A DNA stretch of 64,000 nt from Isoetes taiwanensis (Eukaryota; Streptophyta; Lycopodiopsida; Isoetales; Isoetaceae). The notes under the pieces were generated by a model. The model did no database searches. It saw only the letters and a list, made by a program, of their open reading frames with translations, and was not told the DNA's origin. A program made the position numbers and the translations under genes. Shown here one piece after another: positions 47,194-57,382 of this stretch. The stretch lies in contig JAJEKV010000003.1 of the NCBI GenBank assembly GCA_021234155.1, positions 32,345,166-32,409,165 on the forward strand, written 5' to 3'. Each line of letters begins with the position of its first letter. Position 1 is the stretch's first letter.

Positions 47194-48240
47194 CTTTCAT
47201 CTTCATCATTCCCCGTGTTCTCTTCATCCCTTGCATCTTTATTCTGAATTGCCTCCGGTCTGCTAGAAGCACCAACCACATCAGTTGAGGGGTAAAAGAA
47301 TGCTAGGGTGTCCTACATTTGGCCAAATGTAGAGTAAGAGATGTATCACATTTCAAATACATAACCACTGCCTCCCATAATTTCGAATGTGTGACGTGGC
47401 TAATCCCAATAATTCCATATCCCAACCAACTTTAATTAAAAAAAAAAACAATAATAGGTGCCTACATTGTCCTACATTATACGCAATGTAAGGGCATTTT
47501 TTTTAGACACCCTAGCATTCTTTTACCCTGAGATCTGTATAGTGTGAACTACGCTTGATAGTTCATTACTCTTTACGCTAACCTGGCTAGTGTTATCAGA
47601 TTTGGAGTCTGCTTCATCATCAAGATTGTTATTATCATCATCCTTGGCATTGTCATACTGGTCTATATTTTCAGGGCCAAGAATGTTCACAGGCATGTCG
47701 ATAGGTACTTGGAGATCTGGCTGCTCGTCCATGTCATCCATGAAGTTGGTGCCACGCAATGCCTGTCTCAGACTCTCCCGTTCCTTAAGCAAATCTGAAG
47801 GTATTTCGGCCTTCGAGCTAGAAGCTTTGTTTTTTGCACTGCCGATTGGTCCCCTAGGGGCTTCCTCTAGTACTTTCTCAAAGAAGAGGTCCAAAAAATT
47901 TCTGGCTCGATCATCGGAGACGACGCTCTGGCATTTCCTTGCTAACTTCAAAGCTTCTCTACCGATGTAACCTCCAACGTGAAGTTCCCAGCAAGTTGTT
48001 CCCAATGGACAAAATGCTTCAATGAGATACTGGGAAAGATCCATAGAGAACCCGTTCTTGTTTAGCTTCCCCTTATGTGAAGTTAGGAGCTCATACTTAA
48101 TGTGGCCCACAAGAACTGGGTCGTCCTCGTTTTCTTCCTCATCCTCCTCTTCCTCCTCTAACTCTTCCACGACCTTGACAGCCTTCCCCTTGTCTTCTTG
48201 CTCCAGATAGAAGGCGTTTCGCGAGATCGTTCATCTAACC
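47194..48240 (-). pseudogene. Leftward gene: acidic exon, split by a MITE
   Basis: The frame contains an Asp/Glu-rich run (EELEEEEEDEEENEDD), then VGHIKYELLTSHKGKLNKNG, SQYLIEAFCPLGTTCWELHV, SDDRARNFLDLFFEKVLEEA, an Asp/Asn-rich stretch, and VVHTIQIS. A 239 bp MITE follows at 47290-47528. If the MITE and one TGAG copy are skipped the frame continues directly to TDVVGASSRPEAIQNKDARD and the splice donor at 47194. No known domain is recognised; the acidic and Ser-rich composition suggests a linker of a nuclear protein. Confidence 0.55.
47290..47528. mobile_element. 239 bp MITE with perfect 23 bp TIRs, TSD TGAG
   Basis: Left end GGGTAAAAGAATGCTAGGGT(GTC) and right end its exact inverse (GAC)ACCCTAGCATTCTTTTACCC. 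TGAG flanks both sides (47286-47289, 47529-47532). The TIR matches that of the unit 2 MITE (16721-16995) at most positions, and both use a 4 bp target. It lies in an exon. Confidence 0.93.
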
Positions 48241-49080
48241 GATAGCCTTCGCCATGCTAGTTTCTCTCCATCCGCTTTTCCTTAAGCCTTTCATATTCCT
48301 TATCATCCATAATGGCTATCATAATAATAAGCACATGAGAAAGTTTACTTGCTGTGCTGAAGTCACTGTCCTTGGTTTCATCTATGAGGATCGCCTGTCG
48401 TATGACTTTCACGCATTCTAAGTCATTTGCAGCACTTAGAGCATATGCATAGGACATGTCGGAGGGACATATAGTGACGATTGTGTAATGCATTTTACGT
48501 CGTGCAACCCTTTGCATATGTTGAAGAACGTATTATAGTCTTCAAGTGACCATCCGGCCTCGACTATCAAGCACGAAGAGTGTGATATCATGAGGACCTT
48601 CACCCACTTACGGCAAGGCACACTTGAAACCGGTGGACACTTGATAAAAAATGTGGATTCCGTCTCCGGTGCGCTTCACCAACGCGACTTTTTCGTTTCA
48701 AGTCGGATGCAACTTTTGTGTGAATTCCAGCGATCTTTGCAACGCGTTCTTCAACCTGGCCGCTTGACAAAGTCCTTGGACCAAAATACATACTTCTTTA
48801 GGTCGTCGTTGAAGGCGTTATACTTTTGCATTAGTCCTAACTCCGACAAGCGACCACTCGATGTAAGCCTTTGCAATTCCTCACCAATTTGCCTTCTTGA
48901 GCACTCTAATATTCTTCAACTCGTCGCATGCATCTTCAAAGGATTCCATAGCCTTTTGTTCTTTGAGGGTTTTTCTTGTAAAGGATTTCCTTTTTCGATT
49001 AACCTATCCAAGGCTGAGATAAGTTCTTGATCTTCTAATCCACGGGCCTTCCTCATCTCATTTGTCTGCGATATCAAAAT
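48241..49080 (-). pseudogene. Leftward gene: middle exons, frame-broken
   Basis: Coding-like stretches occur in changing frames: ICPSDMSYAYALSAANDLEC and LSHVLIIMIAIMDDKEYERL (48257-48517), and, further upstream, AMESFEDACDELKNI near 48920-48960. Breaks often fall at CTG/CAG or CCGG sites. No domain is recognised. Which breaks are real cannot be told without better reads. Confidence 0.4.
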
Positions 49081-49084
49081 TGAT

Positions 49085-49423
49085 GTGTGTCAGGAGGAGG
49101 AAATCTTCCTTGTGAATCGGCAACTTCTTCTCCACGTAGGGGCGTCCCGAATTCATTCCATTTCTCCCATACGGGATCCGAAGCAAAACTATCTTGCGGG
49201 CATCCTTGGGCCTTGGATTGGTTCAAAGACATCACCCTTTTCATCTCCTTTTTTTTTTCTTTGATCTGGTGCTCTTGTTCTTGTCTGTACTATAGTCTGA
49301 CTAAGTGTCCTTTCCAAAGAACTTGAATTCGCTTTTGGGTGGTATTTTTGTCATGCAGTAGGCATTGGCTTCCCATATTCAATCCACTGGTTCCGAGCAT
49401 GCCGAAGTTGCTCTATATAGGGA
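49085..49423 (-). pseudogene. Leftward gene: exon after the palindrome-rich intron
   Basis: Acceptor CCTTGCAG ends at 49424. The reading includes YIEQLRHARNQWIEYGKPMP, a break, then QDSFASDPVWEKWNEFGTPL and RFPPPDTHQF. The two similar pieces with W-E-G-P suggest a repeated short motif. The family is unknown. Confidence 0.4.
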
Positions 49424-49482
49424 CTGCAAGGAATAACTTCGTTAGCTTTATAATCGTGAATTCAAACAATCCTTCTAGTTTA

Positions 49483-49758
49483 TAATCGCGCCACGCGCGA
49501 TTTCATATTAGAAGGCAAATCGCGCCAGGCGCGATTTGCTTTCGCTAAATAGCAAAGGGTTTTTGAAATAGTAGATGGTTCTAGTCGTATAAGCAAATCG
49601 CGCCTGGCGCGATTTTATATTAGAATACAAATTGCGCGTGGCTCAACTTGTATTCTAATATAAAATCGCGCCAGGCGCGATTTGCTTATTTGACGGGAAA
49701 CGTCTACCATCCCAGGAACCCATTGCCTTCTACTATGAAATCGCGCCTGGCGCGATTT
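49483..49758. repeat. Cluster of AAATCGCGCC-W-GGCGCGATTT palindromes
   Basis: Each site is 21-23 bp, self-complementary, with CG-rich arms bounded by AAAT/ATTT and a CCWGG core. Orientation-independent sites with variable spacing (about 12 to 57 bp apart) and no shared spacer length argue against a CRISPR array. Confidence 0.88.
49589..49689. repeat. Perfect 42 bp inverted repeat with 17 nt loop
   Basis: The left arm (49589-49630) starts ATAAGCAAATCGCGCC and ends ATTAGAATACAA; the right arm (49648-49689) is its exact inverse complement. Each arm contains one full palindrome, and the loop ATTGCGCGTGGCTCAAC holds a decayed third. Transcribed, it would form a 101 nt hairpin. Confidence 0.93.
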
Positions 49759-49795
49759 GGTAATACGAAAAATAAAAATGTGGGAAGAGAATTAC

Positions 49796-50600
49796 CTTTT
49801 GTATAAGAAAGTTTTTCCCATGTCATTTAGGAGTGCGCTTATTTCGGCTAGTTCGGCAGGTGTTGTTGACCCGCTCAGGAACCGGCAGTTTCTGACAGAA
49901 TACAGCTTATAGAACAACTGATTCCCAGTATGCTGTGCCTTCTTGATGAGAATCTTCTGGGCCTCTATTGAATGCTGGCCATCTATTATCATAAAATGTA
50001 TGTCTGGGTTCTCGATGAAGTCCTCCAGCTTGCTCCAGATGATTACCTTTTTGTTACGGTATCGTAAGGCACTACATCTGCGGGGCATTGGCACCGCCAC
50101 GGATTTTTCGATCATGCCGTTCAATATCTCCAAGGAGGCTTTGCTTGTCATACCTTCGCTGATATAAATAGCTTTAGTGGACTGAAAAGCCTGCCCCCGT
50201 TGGATTTGGATGTGTGAAGGCGAGGCAAAGTGGATACTTGTCGGCATATTTCTTCGGTTTGCTCATTGCCTCCAACCGCCGGCCTTGTCATCGTCACTTG
50301 TAAGGGCTGCTTTGTCACTTCGTAGTTTCCCCGCCTCTAGAGCTAGCTTCTTCCTTGTCCTTCACTTTGCTGTAAGTAGACCTTTGCCGAGGGGCCTCGT
50401 GCTAATGGCTCGTCGAGCATTTGTAAGCCCCTCGCATATTCTTATAGGAGTCAATGGCTCGCCACTGGTCCGACCAAATTTGAAGAGGTTATCGGCCATG
50501 TCGTGCGATCTTAAAGATCTCTTTAAAAGAGCGCCTTTGCATCGATTGATCTTCTTTAGGCTTTTCTTATGTTTTGGCCCACTTCAACTAGCCGCGTAGC
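49796..50600 (-). pseudogene. Leftward gene: exon with ParB-like DGQHS motif
   Basis: The open part 50247-49796 contains LEILNGMIEKSVAVPMPRRC, VIIWSKLEDFIENPDIHFMI and, at 49986-49955, IDGQHSIEAQKILIKK, followed by CRFLSGSTTPAELAEISALL and a splice donor. A hydrophobic strand followed by DG-x-HxxxA is the signature of ParB/Srx-fold proteins (the DGQHR group), which bind or cut DNA or hydrolyse nucleotides. Upstream sequence (50600-50250) is coding-like in shifted frames (RRALLKRSLR-type basic residues). The motif match is short, so the fold is only a proposal. Confidence 0.5.
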
Positions 50601-50936
50601 GAAAAAGAATCGTCATGTGCTTCACATGTAATAAGAATTCCCCGCTTCTTCATTTGATCGGTCTCTCTTAACCTTGACATGAATATGAGGTCCGTCTTCC
50701 CACCCAGTTTTGAATATCTCCACATACCATTCGACCCCTCTATAAGATCTTCTTACGGACATGGAGGTTCTACACGAGCCTTTATTATTCGGATGTATCT
50801 TCTAACGTCAATACATCTTTGCAGTGCAGAATAGCGGTAACATCTTCTTACGTCCTTTGCCTTTTTCGAATTTGTAGAGGTCTCGCCTTGCTTGGTCCTC
50901 CCTCTTTTGATTGTCTTTTTGTGATCCCTGTGGAAA
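50601..50936 (-). pseudogene. Leftward gene: basic exon
   Basis: Acceptor ATTTTCCACAG ends at 50937. The frame reads GSQKDNQKREDQARRDLYKF then EKGKGRKKMLPLFCTAKMY and breaks; later pieces include SVRRSYRGVEWYVEIFKTGW. Lys/Arg-rich, possibly DNA-binding or nuclear targeting. Family unknown. Confidence 0.4.
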
Positions 50937-50997
50937 ATACAACACATGGGTTAATCTTTTATGCTCAAATAAATGATGTCGACACATATGCAACAAA

Positions 50998-51180
50998 AAC
51001 GCAGCTTGGCGCGATTTGAAAAATGAATACGCAAGTTCATTTAGTTTATTGGGGTCAGGAGCCGGTAGCGTTTTGTCCCGATCAAAATGCAACAAATACG
51101 GCTTGGCAAGCGTTTAGAAGTGACCGAAAAGATAAAGAAACTAATGTAATGCCTAATTAAATCTGCGCCGGGCGTTTTGT
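50998..51180. repeat. Decayed palindrome copies in the first intron
   Basis: AACGCAGCTTGGCGCGATTT (50998-51017) and CTGCGCCGGGCG (near 51164-51175) are partial versions of the family palindrome. The intervening sequence contains a doubled CGTTTTGTCC...ATCAAAATGC block (about 51069 and 51173). Confidence 0.5.
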
Positions 51181-51498
51181 CCGAATCAAAATGCTCGGGA
51201 CACAACTAACTATAAAATGCAACTTAAAGAGTTGAATCTTCATCGAGGACACAACTAACTATAAAAACACAACTAGCTCTTGAATCTTGTTCAGCTAAGT
51301 ATACAAGCTTCAAGCAAAGACATCTGTAATTAAAGTACACATTAAGCATTTGTTTCCATACATTTTTGGGACATATGAACTCAAACATTAGAGGACACAT
51401 GCTTCTTATTGGATAATAACTTTTACGAAAAACATCCTAAAACCCTAACAAAAAAAAGGGACACGAGAGATCAATTCTGAGAACAAAAAGCGGATCAA

Positions 51499-51628
51499 TT
51501 ACGAGGCGCTTGTTGGATTTGTGCTTTTTACGTGTTGGCCAGACCTCCGGGCTTTGCATTTGTGCTTTGGACTGTCGCCCACCTCTACCAGCGCCTCGGC
51601 CGCGGCTGCCAGATCCTCTAGACGCCAT
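51499..51628 (-). CDS. Leftward gene: candidate first exon
   Basis: ATG at 51628 opens MASRGSGSRGRGAGRGGRQS then KAQMQSPEVWPTRKKHKSNK, with a candidate donor CTC|GTAATT at 51498. The Gly/Arg-rich RG-type start followed by a KKHK cluster suggests RNA or DNA binding and nuclear location. It is the most upstream coding segment of the leftward gene; start chosen because no coding-like sequence precedes it. Confidence 0.5.
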
Positions 51629-52021
51629 TGAACTGCAAGTGCGGATAGTATGAGACTGGGATTTTGGTTTAAACTTATATGTATGCGTTCATAATCTTGG
51701 CCGTCAGATTTAAAACCGTAAATTCAAATTCGCGTCCTTTTAAATTTATACGCTTTTAATTGCTCCCGAATCCGCTCATTTACAAATTTAAAATTGTGTT
51801 TTTCTTTTTAGTGCAATTTCAAGAACCATTAATTATTAATTTCAAGAAACGCATATGTGGCAATCTACTACCACCTAATCGGCCACCTACTATCAGAGCG
51901 CCCAAGATCATTCCTACTATCAGAGCGCCCAAGATCATTCCTACTTTCAGAGCGCCCAAGAACAATCTTCTATCAGAGCGCCTACAATCCCATTCGATCG
52001 AGCCGCCTTCAATCCCATTCG
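51629..52021. promoter_or_regulatory. Divergent intergenic region with short tandem repeats
   Basis: It separates the leftward gene (starting 51628) from the rightward gene (starting 52022), so it probably holds both promoters. Three to four copies of a ~27 bp block TATCAGAGCGCCCAAGATCA lie at 51889-51977, and CAATCCCATTCGAT is doubled at 51986-52021. Confidence 0.5.
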
Positions 52022-53341
52022 ATGTCTGCTGAACTATGGTGAGTGTGATTCCATTCCGAATGCATTCTCTTGTTCTCTATTTTTCGTCCTCTATTTTTTC
52101 CAATGAATTCTGGTTCTTTATCAGTGTCGGAGAAGAATGCTATCTTTTAACAGCAAACTTGAAGCGCCGAGTAGGCTTATGTAAAATCGAAGATCTGAAT
52201 CCAATTTCAATGTGTCATGGTGTTCCTCTTGGAAACAGTTTCTGTAAGATTTCCATTATAAACTGCCACAAGGCCCCCAAAAATGAACTACTGCATTTAA
52301 TTAATACCAATTCATCAAAAAACCATGGTACATGTAGTTTTTTATGCATGAATTTATTTGATATAAAAAAACCAAATACATCGGTGGTTTTCTGAAAGCG
52401 ATAGTGGTTTATGACATGGTTATCATGTTGCTTATCAATGTTATGGTGGTTTATTAAAACTAATCACAGTTTATGTGATGGTTTCATGCATAACTATAAT
52501 AGTTTATTAAAACTAGTAATTGCTTGATATAACCAATACAAATTGTAACATAGTTTTTAAGGTTGGTTTTATTGCGCCCAACATTAAACAATGGATATGA
52601 CATAGTAATATGTTAAATAATTATTTATTGTCTTATAAGAGATAAGAGGAAAGAGGAATTATGTCGGGTACGCGAAGCTCGTCTCAACATAAGTGGGCAG
52701 TGCATAAAGGAGGTCAGGCTATTAGAGTTCAGTTGCACTCTGATCCATGGACAATTTTTGTATAGCCCTGATCTTCTTCATATTTGTTTGTAATTTTTTT
52801 TTGTTCTTATGCTTTTTTTATAGGGCTTAGTCCAAAGTTTCATTTTTGGTTCTCGACCTCTACATGTACTCGTCCGTGGCCCACTTGGGTCTCCATGGAC
52901 ATAAAAACCCTATTATATCTAATCATTGTCACAAGCGTACGACATAATTAACTAAATTAGATAGACCTGAATGATGGGTAATGATTTCCAATACTATCCC
53001 TCAGTCGGCATCCATCCTCCTCTAATGCCAATAGCCTTTCTGAATTTAACATGTTTATTTTCATTCAATAGCATTGTCAATATGTCATTTCTCCTTTGGC
53101 TTTTCTCCGATAAATGATAATGAAGGTCAATGTTTTTTTCTTTTGAAGGAAAGAAAAAAAGTTTTTTAATTAAAAATTATACAATGTAAATATCTCATCT
53201 ATCTGTAGAAGCGCAAGAAGCTGCCTCTGGAACATGAGCTTGAAGCATAGAGACTAGTTGTAAGAATTAATTTGAAGGTACTAAACCCAAATATTGTCTT
53301 TCACGTCTGGCTCCAGAGAGGAGTTATTTCTTTGTTGTTTT

Positions 53342-53400
53342 CTACCTATCTACCTACCTAACTACCTATCTATTTCTATCTTTCTTTCCTATCTCGTCTC
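53342..53400. repeat. CTAC/CTAT microsatellite
   Basis: Imperfect run of CTAC, CTAT and TTTCTATC units inside the CACTA-like element. Confidence 0.7.
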
Positions 53401-53599
53401 TTCCATTTTATATCAACATAGAGGTTCTAAGTTGTCAAATCAATGTGATGTTTCTAATAACACCTTATCACTAGGCCAACATGTATTAGTCCCATACTGT
53501 CTCAAGGGATTGATCCTTGATCTCTTTTTGGGCTCTCCGGTAGTTATTGGTTCAAATGATCAATCAAAATCATGTGGTTGTGAAGTCCATAGTTAGCTC

Positions 53600-55040
53600 A
53601 CACATTTGCCAAAACCCTCCCTTGCAAGGCAAGGGATTATGATGCATCGCTATATGACTGATTGTAAAAATTGTAACTTTAGATGCATGTCAATATGATT
53701 CTATATACTTCGATGGATGTACTTTGCATGAAATGCATCTTAAAATGAATATTAAACTAATGGTTCCACTATATTAAACTATTTCCATCCAATTGAAGCT
53801 GGACCCCCCTCCCCTTTTTTTTTTTATCGAAGGACGTCATTCTATTCATCGTAACATCATCATTACATTCTATATATTACATGGAAGCCAATCCACTATC
53901 TAGATGCGATTGGGCGCGATATGCTAGAAGCTGTTTTCATATGATTATCTAGTACATATGGCAAGTTTAAGGTCTCTACCACAAGATCAATTTGTTATAC
54001 TTGAACCTATGGCCACTTGGTCATCCAATTAAAGTTGGAGCTTGGATGAAAGAATGTAAAAGCTTGAAGGAAGAATCATTCACTCTCATAGTTGATCATG
54101 TGGTCTTATATCCTTTGGTCAATATACTGAAAGATTACACATTATTTTATTGTGCCTCATTTACAAAATTATTATTGTGCAAGTTATCTACGTATTAGAC
54201 ATACACATTTATTTTACAAATTACATGCTTGTAAATGAAATCAAAGTGACATTTGTAATGGTTATGGACATAAAACAAATATAGGTTGGTATACGCAAGT
54301 ACTCATACGTGTTGTATTGAGCAAATACCAGGTACTCATACGTGATGGGAACATTTTGTGTTGAGCAAAACATCAGGGCAATGTGGCATATATTTTGCTA
54401 GTAGCATAATGAAGGGATACAGATAATTTACATAAAATGTAAAGTTTCATTTCTATATGCAAGGAGTTGGAAGTGCTCAACATAACCCATACATATGTAG
54501 TACTCTGACATTTCTAAATTAGGTTTAACTCAATACACTTATATATAGTTCATGCCTTGTTATTCTAAGCACTTGTCATGTAATTTTTTTTTAGTAGAAC
54601 GAAGCTATGATACACAGGATTGGCAAATGACTGTAGGACTCTTTTGTGAAGAGTTTTGACATTAGTTAAAAGCATACATCATAATCTAATCACTTCGCGA
54701 TTAAACTTAAAGGTGCATATTTTTTCAGGACCAACATCATGTTAGAAAACACTACTTTTCCTGTTCAAATTCAAGCATACATAAGGAAATAATTCAAGGT
54801 TCATTTCTTGTTGTGACCATATGCCATATGCATGCATTGTAGTCGTGATGCCAAGCAACAAAGAATTGTTATTTGGCACATGCAATATTCAACATGCAAC
54901 ATGCAATGGCATGCAAGGGTGCAAACAAGAGGTCCAAAACAAATCCGGAAAAGCCCAATTCGTGAGAAAATCAATCTAGGGTTAGGGTTAGCATTCTTGG
55001 TTAGGGTTAGCATTCTTATTCAAATGAACATTTTAGGGCA
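53600..55040. other. CACTA-like element interior, no recognised gene
   Basis: AT-rich. A 68-codon open frame at 53992-54198 has no recognisable motif. AGGGTTAGGGTTAG and a second GGTTAGGG copy occur at 54977-55010, too short to call telomeric. Confidence 0.4.
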
Positions 55041-55049
55041 GAGGGAAGC

Positions 55050-55255
55050 GGCGGCCATGGCAACGTTTTGAGCATAGTGGCGATGGAGAACAGGTTTTTC
55101 GTCTTCATTACATCATTTTTACAGTGATTTTAGCCATGTTCGTAGAAGGAAGGCGGCGTGGCCCATGCCATGGCAACGTTTTTTAAGCGAGAATGGTAAT
55201 AGAGATCAGCTTTTTCGTCTTCATTACATCATTTTTATAGTGATTTTAGCCATGT
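55050..55255. repeat. Tandem duplication of ~115 bp
   Basis: CATGGCAACGTTTT ... TTTTTCGTCTTCATTACATC ... GATTTTAGCCATGT occurs at about 55055-55138 and again at 55170-55254 with scattered differences. Confidence 0.75.
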
Positions 55256-56304
55256 CGAGGGATTTCGATTTCTGATTGATTTCATCCTTTCTAGAATGCG
55301 ATTCCCTCCAGATAAGAGAAGCATTTGAAGTCTTAGAGGTGGACATGGCTTAGCAAGATAAGGTGAATCCACTGGAACATGGACGTTTGAAAATCTCCTC
55401 ATTTTTCTTTGTTTGTCTTCCTTTCCTCTTTATATTCTATGCTTGCGGATAAGAAAAATTTGAAGACAAAGGAAGAACATACTGATACAAGAATGCTTGC
55501 ATATAAGAAGCTTAAAGACAAGAATAGACAAGTAGAGTCAACGATGTCAATAAAGAGTCTTAATTTTGGATGTTTTCCTTTTCATTAGCTTTCCATCTTC
55601 GCTTCAAGCAACACTAAATGTTGATGGTGCTATTTGTTTGCATCTTCTTGTTTCTTGATTTTATATTCCACTTTGTTAGTTGTTAAGACAACAAGACAAT
55701 CATTTTGGACATTGTGAGGGCATTTTCGTTTTCGGATGCGGGATGAATTTTTGCATCACTAAGCAAACTTGAATGGTACTTGGTTTTCAAGTTAGCCACT
55801 AATGTCCCTGCTCTTAGGCATGCCAATAAGGTAAAATGAATGATGTCGTGTTTGTCTTGCGGCATTTAAGTGAATGCGTACTTAGTGCGACATTTAAGAT
55901 TATGATAACTTGATTACAAAGTAAGCAAATAAGGTATCTTTCAAATTCAAGTTTTTTTTTTGGAGATATATATGTGCCTTTAGGGTCTGACCAGTAAGTT
56001 TGTGGACATATACATTTTGTCGCCATCACTTTGTGATCAGTTTGCACGATCCGACACAATAAAAGTATGTATCCTTATCCTTTTCAAAATTATTTCTCAT
56101 ATGCAGCATATTTATGGCAGTATGCACTTATTATGGAATTGTTCCTAACTTTACAGCTCTCTATCAATTTCCTGTTTTTGTTTAACAACAAATGGAAATG
56201 GAAAACAACATTTGTCCCGTTTTGTTTAACAACAAGAAAATAACATTAGATAGTAAATTATCCTTTCTATCTAAAACCAATAAGTGTAAGGCGGGCTAAT
56301 ATTA

Positions 56305-56362
56305 TCTTTGTTGGTGGTATAAACGGAAATACCAGGGTTCAAATCCCTGGGCCTCCTCAGCT
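56305..56362 (+). other. tRNA T-arm-like sequence (SINE relic?)
   Basis: CCAGGGTTCAAATCCCTGG folds as a tRNA T arm and contains a box B-like GGTTCAAATCC. No matching box A or acceptor stem was found upstream, so a decayed tRNA-derived element is more likely than a tRNA gene. Confidence 0.35.
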
Positions 56363-56627
56363 ATAAACATTCATATGTTACAATCATTTAGTGCCTAATT
56401 GTTTGTGTACATATTATAAATCTTTGCCCTCCCTAGCTTTCCTACTTATCTTCCAAAACAGGCTTGCAAAGAAGATGCAGAATTTTATGACTACAATTAT
56501 TGCATTGTCACCATTAAGCAATATAGCCTATTTTGATGACAAAACCATGAGCAATTACCTAGATTTGCTACATTTTATTACGTTGGAGCATTATTGGTTT
56601 GTAAGAAAAGTAATATTTAACTTCATT

Positions 56628-56945
56628 TGAAAACCACATTAAATTAAAATCCAAAATTATTAATGGTCCATGATCTAAGATGTACATAACTTCATTAGCA
56701 AAACATGATAAGTTGAAAGCCAAAATTGTTAGTGGTTTATGGCCAAGAAGTAAACAATTTCGTTAAGAAACCAGCTTAAATTGAAAATCAAAGTCATTAG
56801 TGGCTTATTACCTAAGCCTTAGACATCTTCACTAGGAAACCACATTAAATTGAAAATCAAAGTCATCAGTGCCTTATGACCTAACCTTTAGACATCTTCA
56901 CTAGGAAAACATTTTAAGTTTAGACGCAAGATTATTACTGGTTTA
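56628..56945. repeat. Five imperfect ~70 bp tandem repeats
   Basis: Units of the form GAAACCACATTAAATTGAAA ... GTGGCTTATGACCTAA ... ATCTTCACTAG, with increasing divergence toward both sides. They lie below the right end of the CACTA-like element, where subterminal repeats are expected. Confidence 0.8.
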
Positions 56946-57382
56946 TCGCTTATTTTAACAAATGGACTACATACATAAAATATAGCAATTAAGCACTATT
57001 ATAAACCAAACAAAAAAACTACTACAAAGAATCATGTTTGATAACCATGATAACAAACTAGGATAAGAAAGCATAAGCAAGAACCAGAGCATGTAACTAG
57101 TAGTGGTTATTCAACACATTAACCCACTTAGTAACATCAGTTTTTCATATCGATTTCATGTAAAAAATATTGTGAAAGACTAGTAATAATAATTTTTTGG
57201 GGGCCTTGTGTGCAATTATGAAGATGAGGCTCTTCCAAGAAGACATCCCGGTGGCGATACGGTTGCTGAAAGTGTGGGCACATTTGTAGCATGGCCAAAA
57301 GAACGTCTGAAAAAGGTATGTATATTTGGATATTCAAAAAAAAAAGAATATATCATATCATCTGCGTGATGTTGTGAACTTT

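Larger units (their letters stand above)
49424..49795 (-). other. Intron with a cluster of six family palindromes
   Basis: Donor ACAAAAG|GTAATTC at 49795 and acceptor CCTTGCAG at 49424. Palindromes lie at 49483-49503, 49516-49538, 49594-49615, 49662-49683 and 49738-49758, with a degenerate one at 49628-49648. This is the densest cluster in the element. Confidence 0.75.
52267..57210. mobile_element. 4.9 kb CACTA-like element, TSD TGC
   Basis: TIR CACAAGGCCCCCAAAAA at 52267-52283 and its inverse at 57194-57210, flanked by TGC on both sides (52264-52266, 57211-57213). A 3 bp target duplication with CAC-starting TIRs fits the CACTA (En/Spm) group, though CACAA rather than CACTA is atypical. TGGTTTATG-type motifs recur below both ends, like CACTA subterminal repeats. 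No transposase was recognised, so it is probably non-autonomous. Confidence 0.82.
52022..57315 (+). pseudogene. Rightward gene with DUF8039-like motif, split by a CACTA-like element
   Basis: Exon 1 (52022-52038) MSAEL ends at donor TATG|GTGAGT. Exon 2 starts after TTTATCAG at 52125: CVGEECYLLTANLKRRVGLC, then KIEDLNPISMCHGVPLGNSF, FCKISIINC to 52266. A 4.9 kb insertion intervenes, then 57214-57315 continues in the same frame with NYEDEALPRRHPGGDTVAES and VGTFVAWPKERLKK before donor GTATGT. G-xxLG followed by VGTFVAWP resembles DUF8039, found in plant proteins linked to transposons and Ulp1-type genes. Later exons were not identified. Confidence 0.6.

Noticed and set aside
47590-47970. Rightward 126-residue Ser/Leu-rich protein
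   Set aside because: It is the antisense shadow of the acidic exon of the leftward gene.
49483-49758. CRISPR-like array of short palindromic repeats
   Set aside because: Spacing is irregular, repeats are symmetric and variable, there is no cas gene, and the context is a plant transposon intron.
53899-53922. Another family palindrome (GCGATTGGGCGCGAT)
   Set aside because: Only the right half matches and it lies inside the separate CACTA-like insertion, so chance is the better explanation.
54977-55010. Telomere-like GGGTTAGGGTTAG
   Set aside because: Only two to three units separated by other sequence; such words are common near plant promoters and do not show an interstitial telomere.
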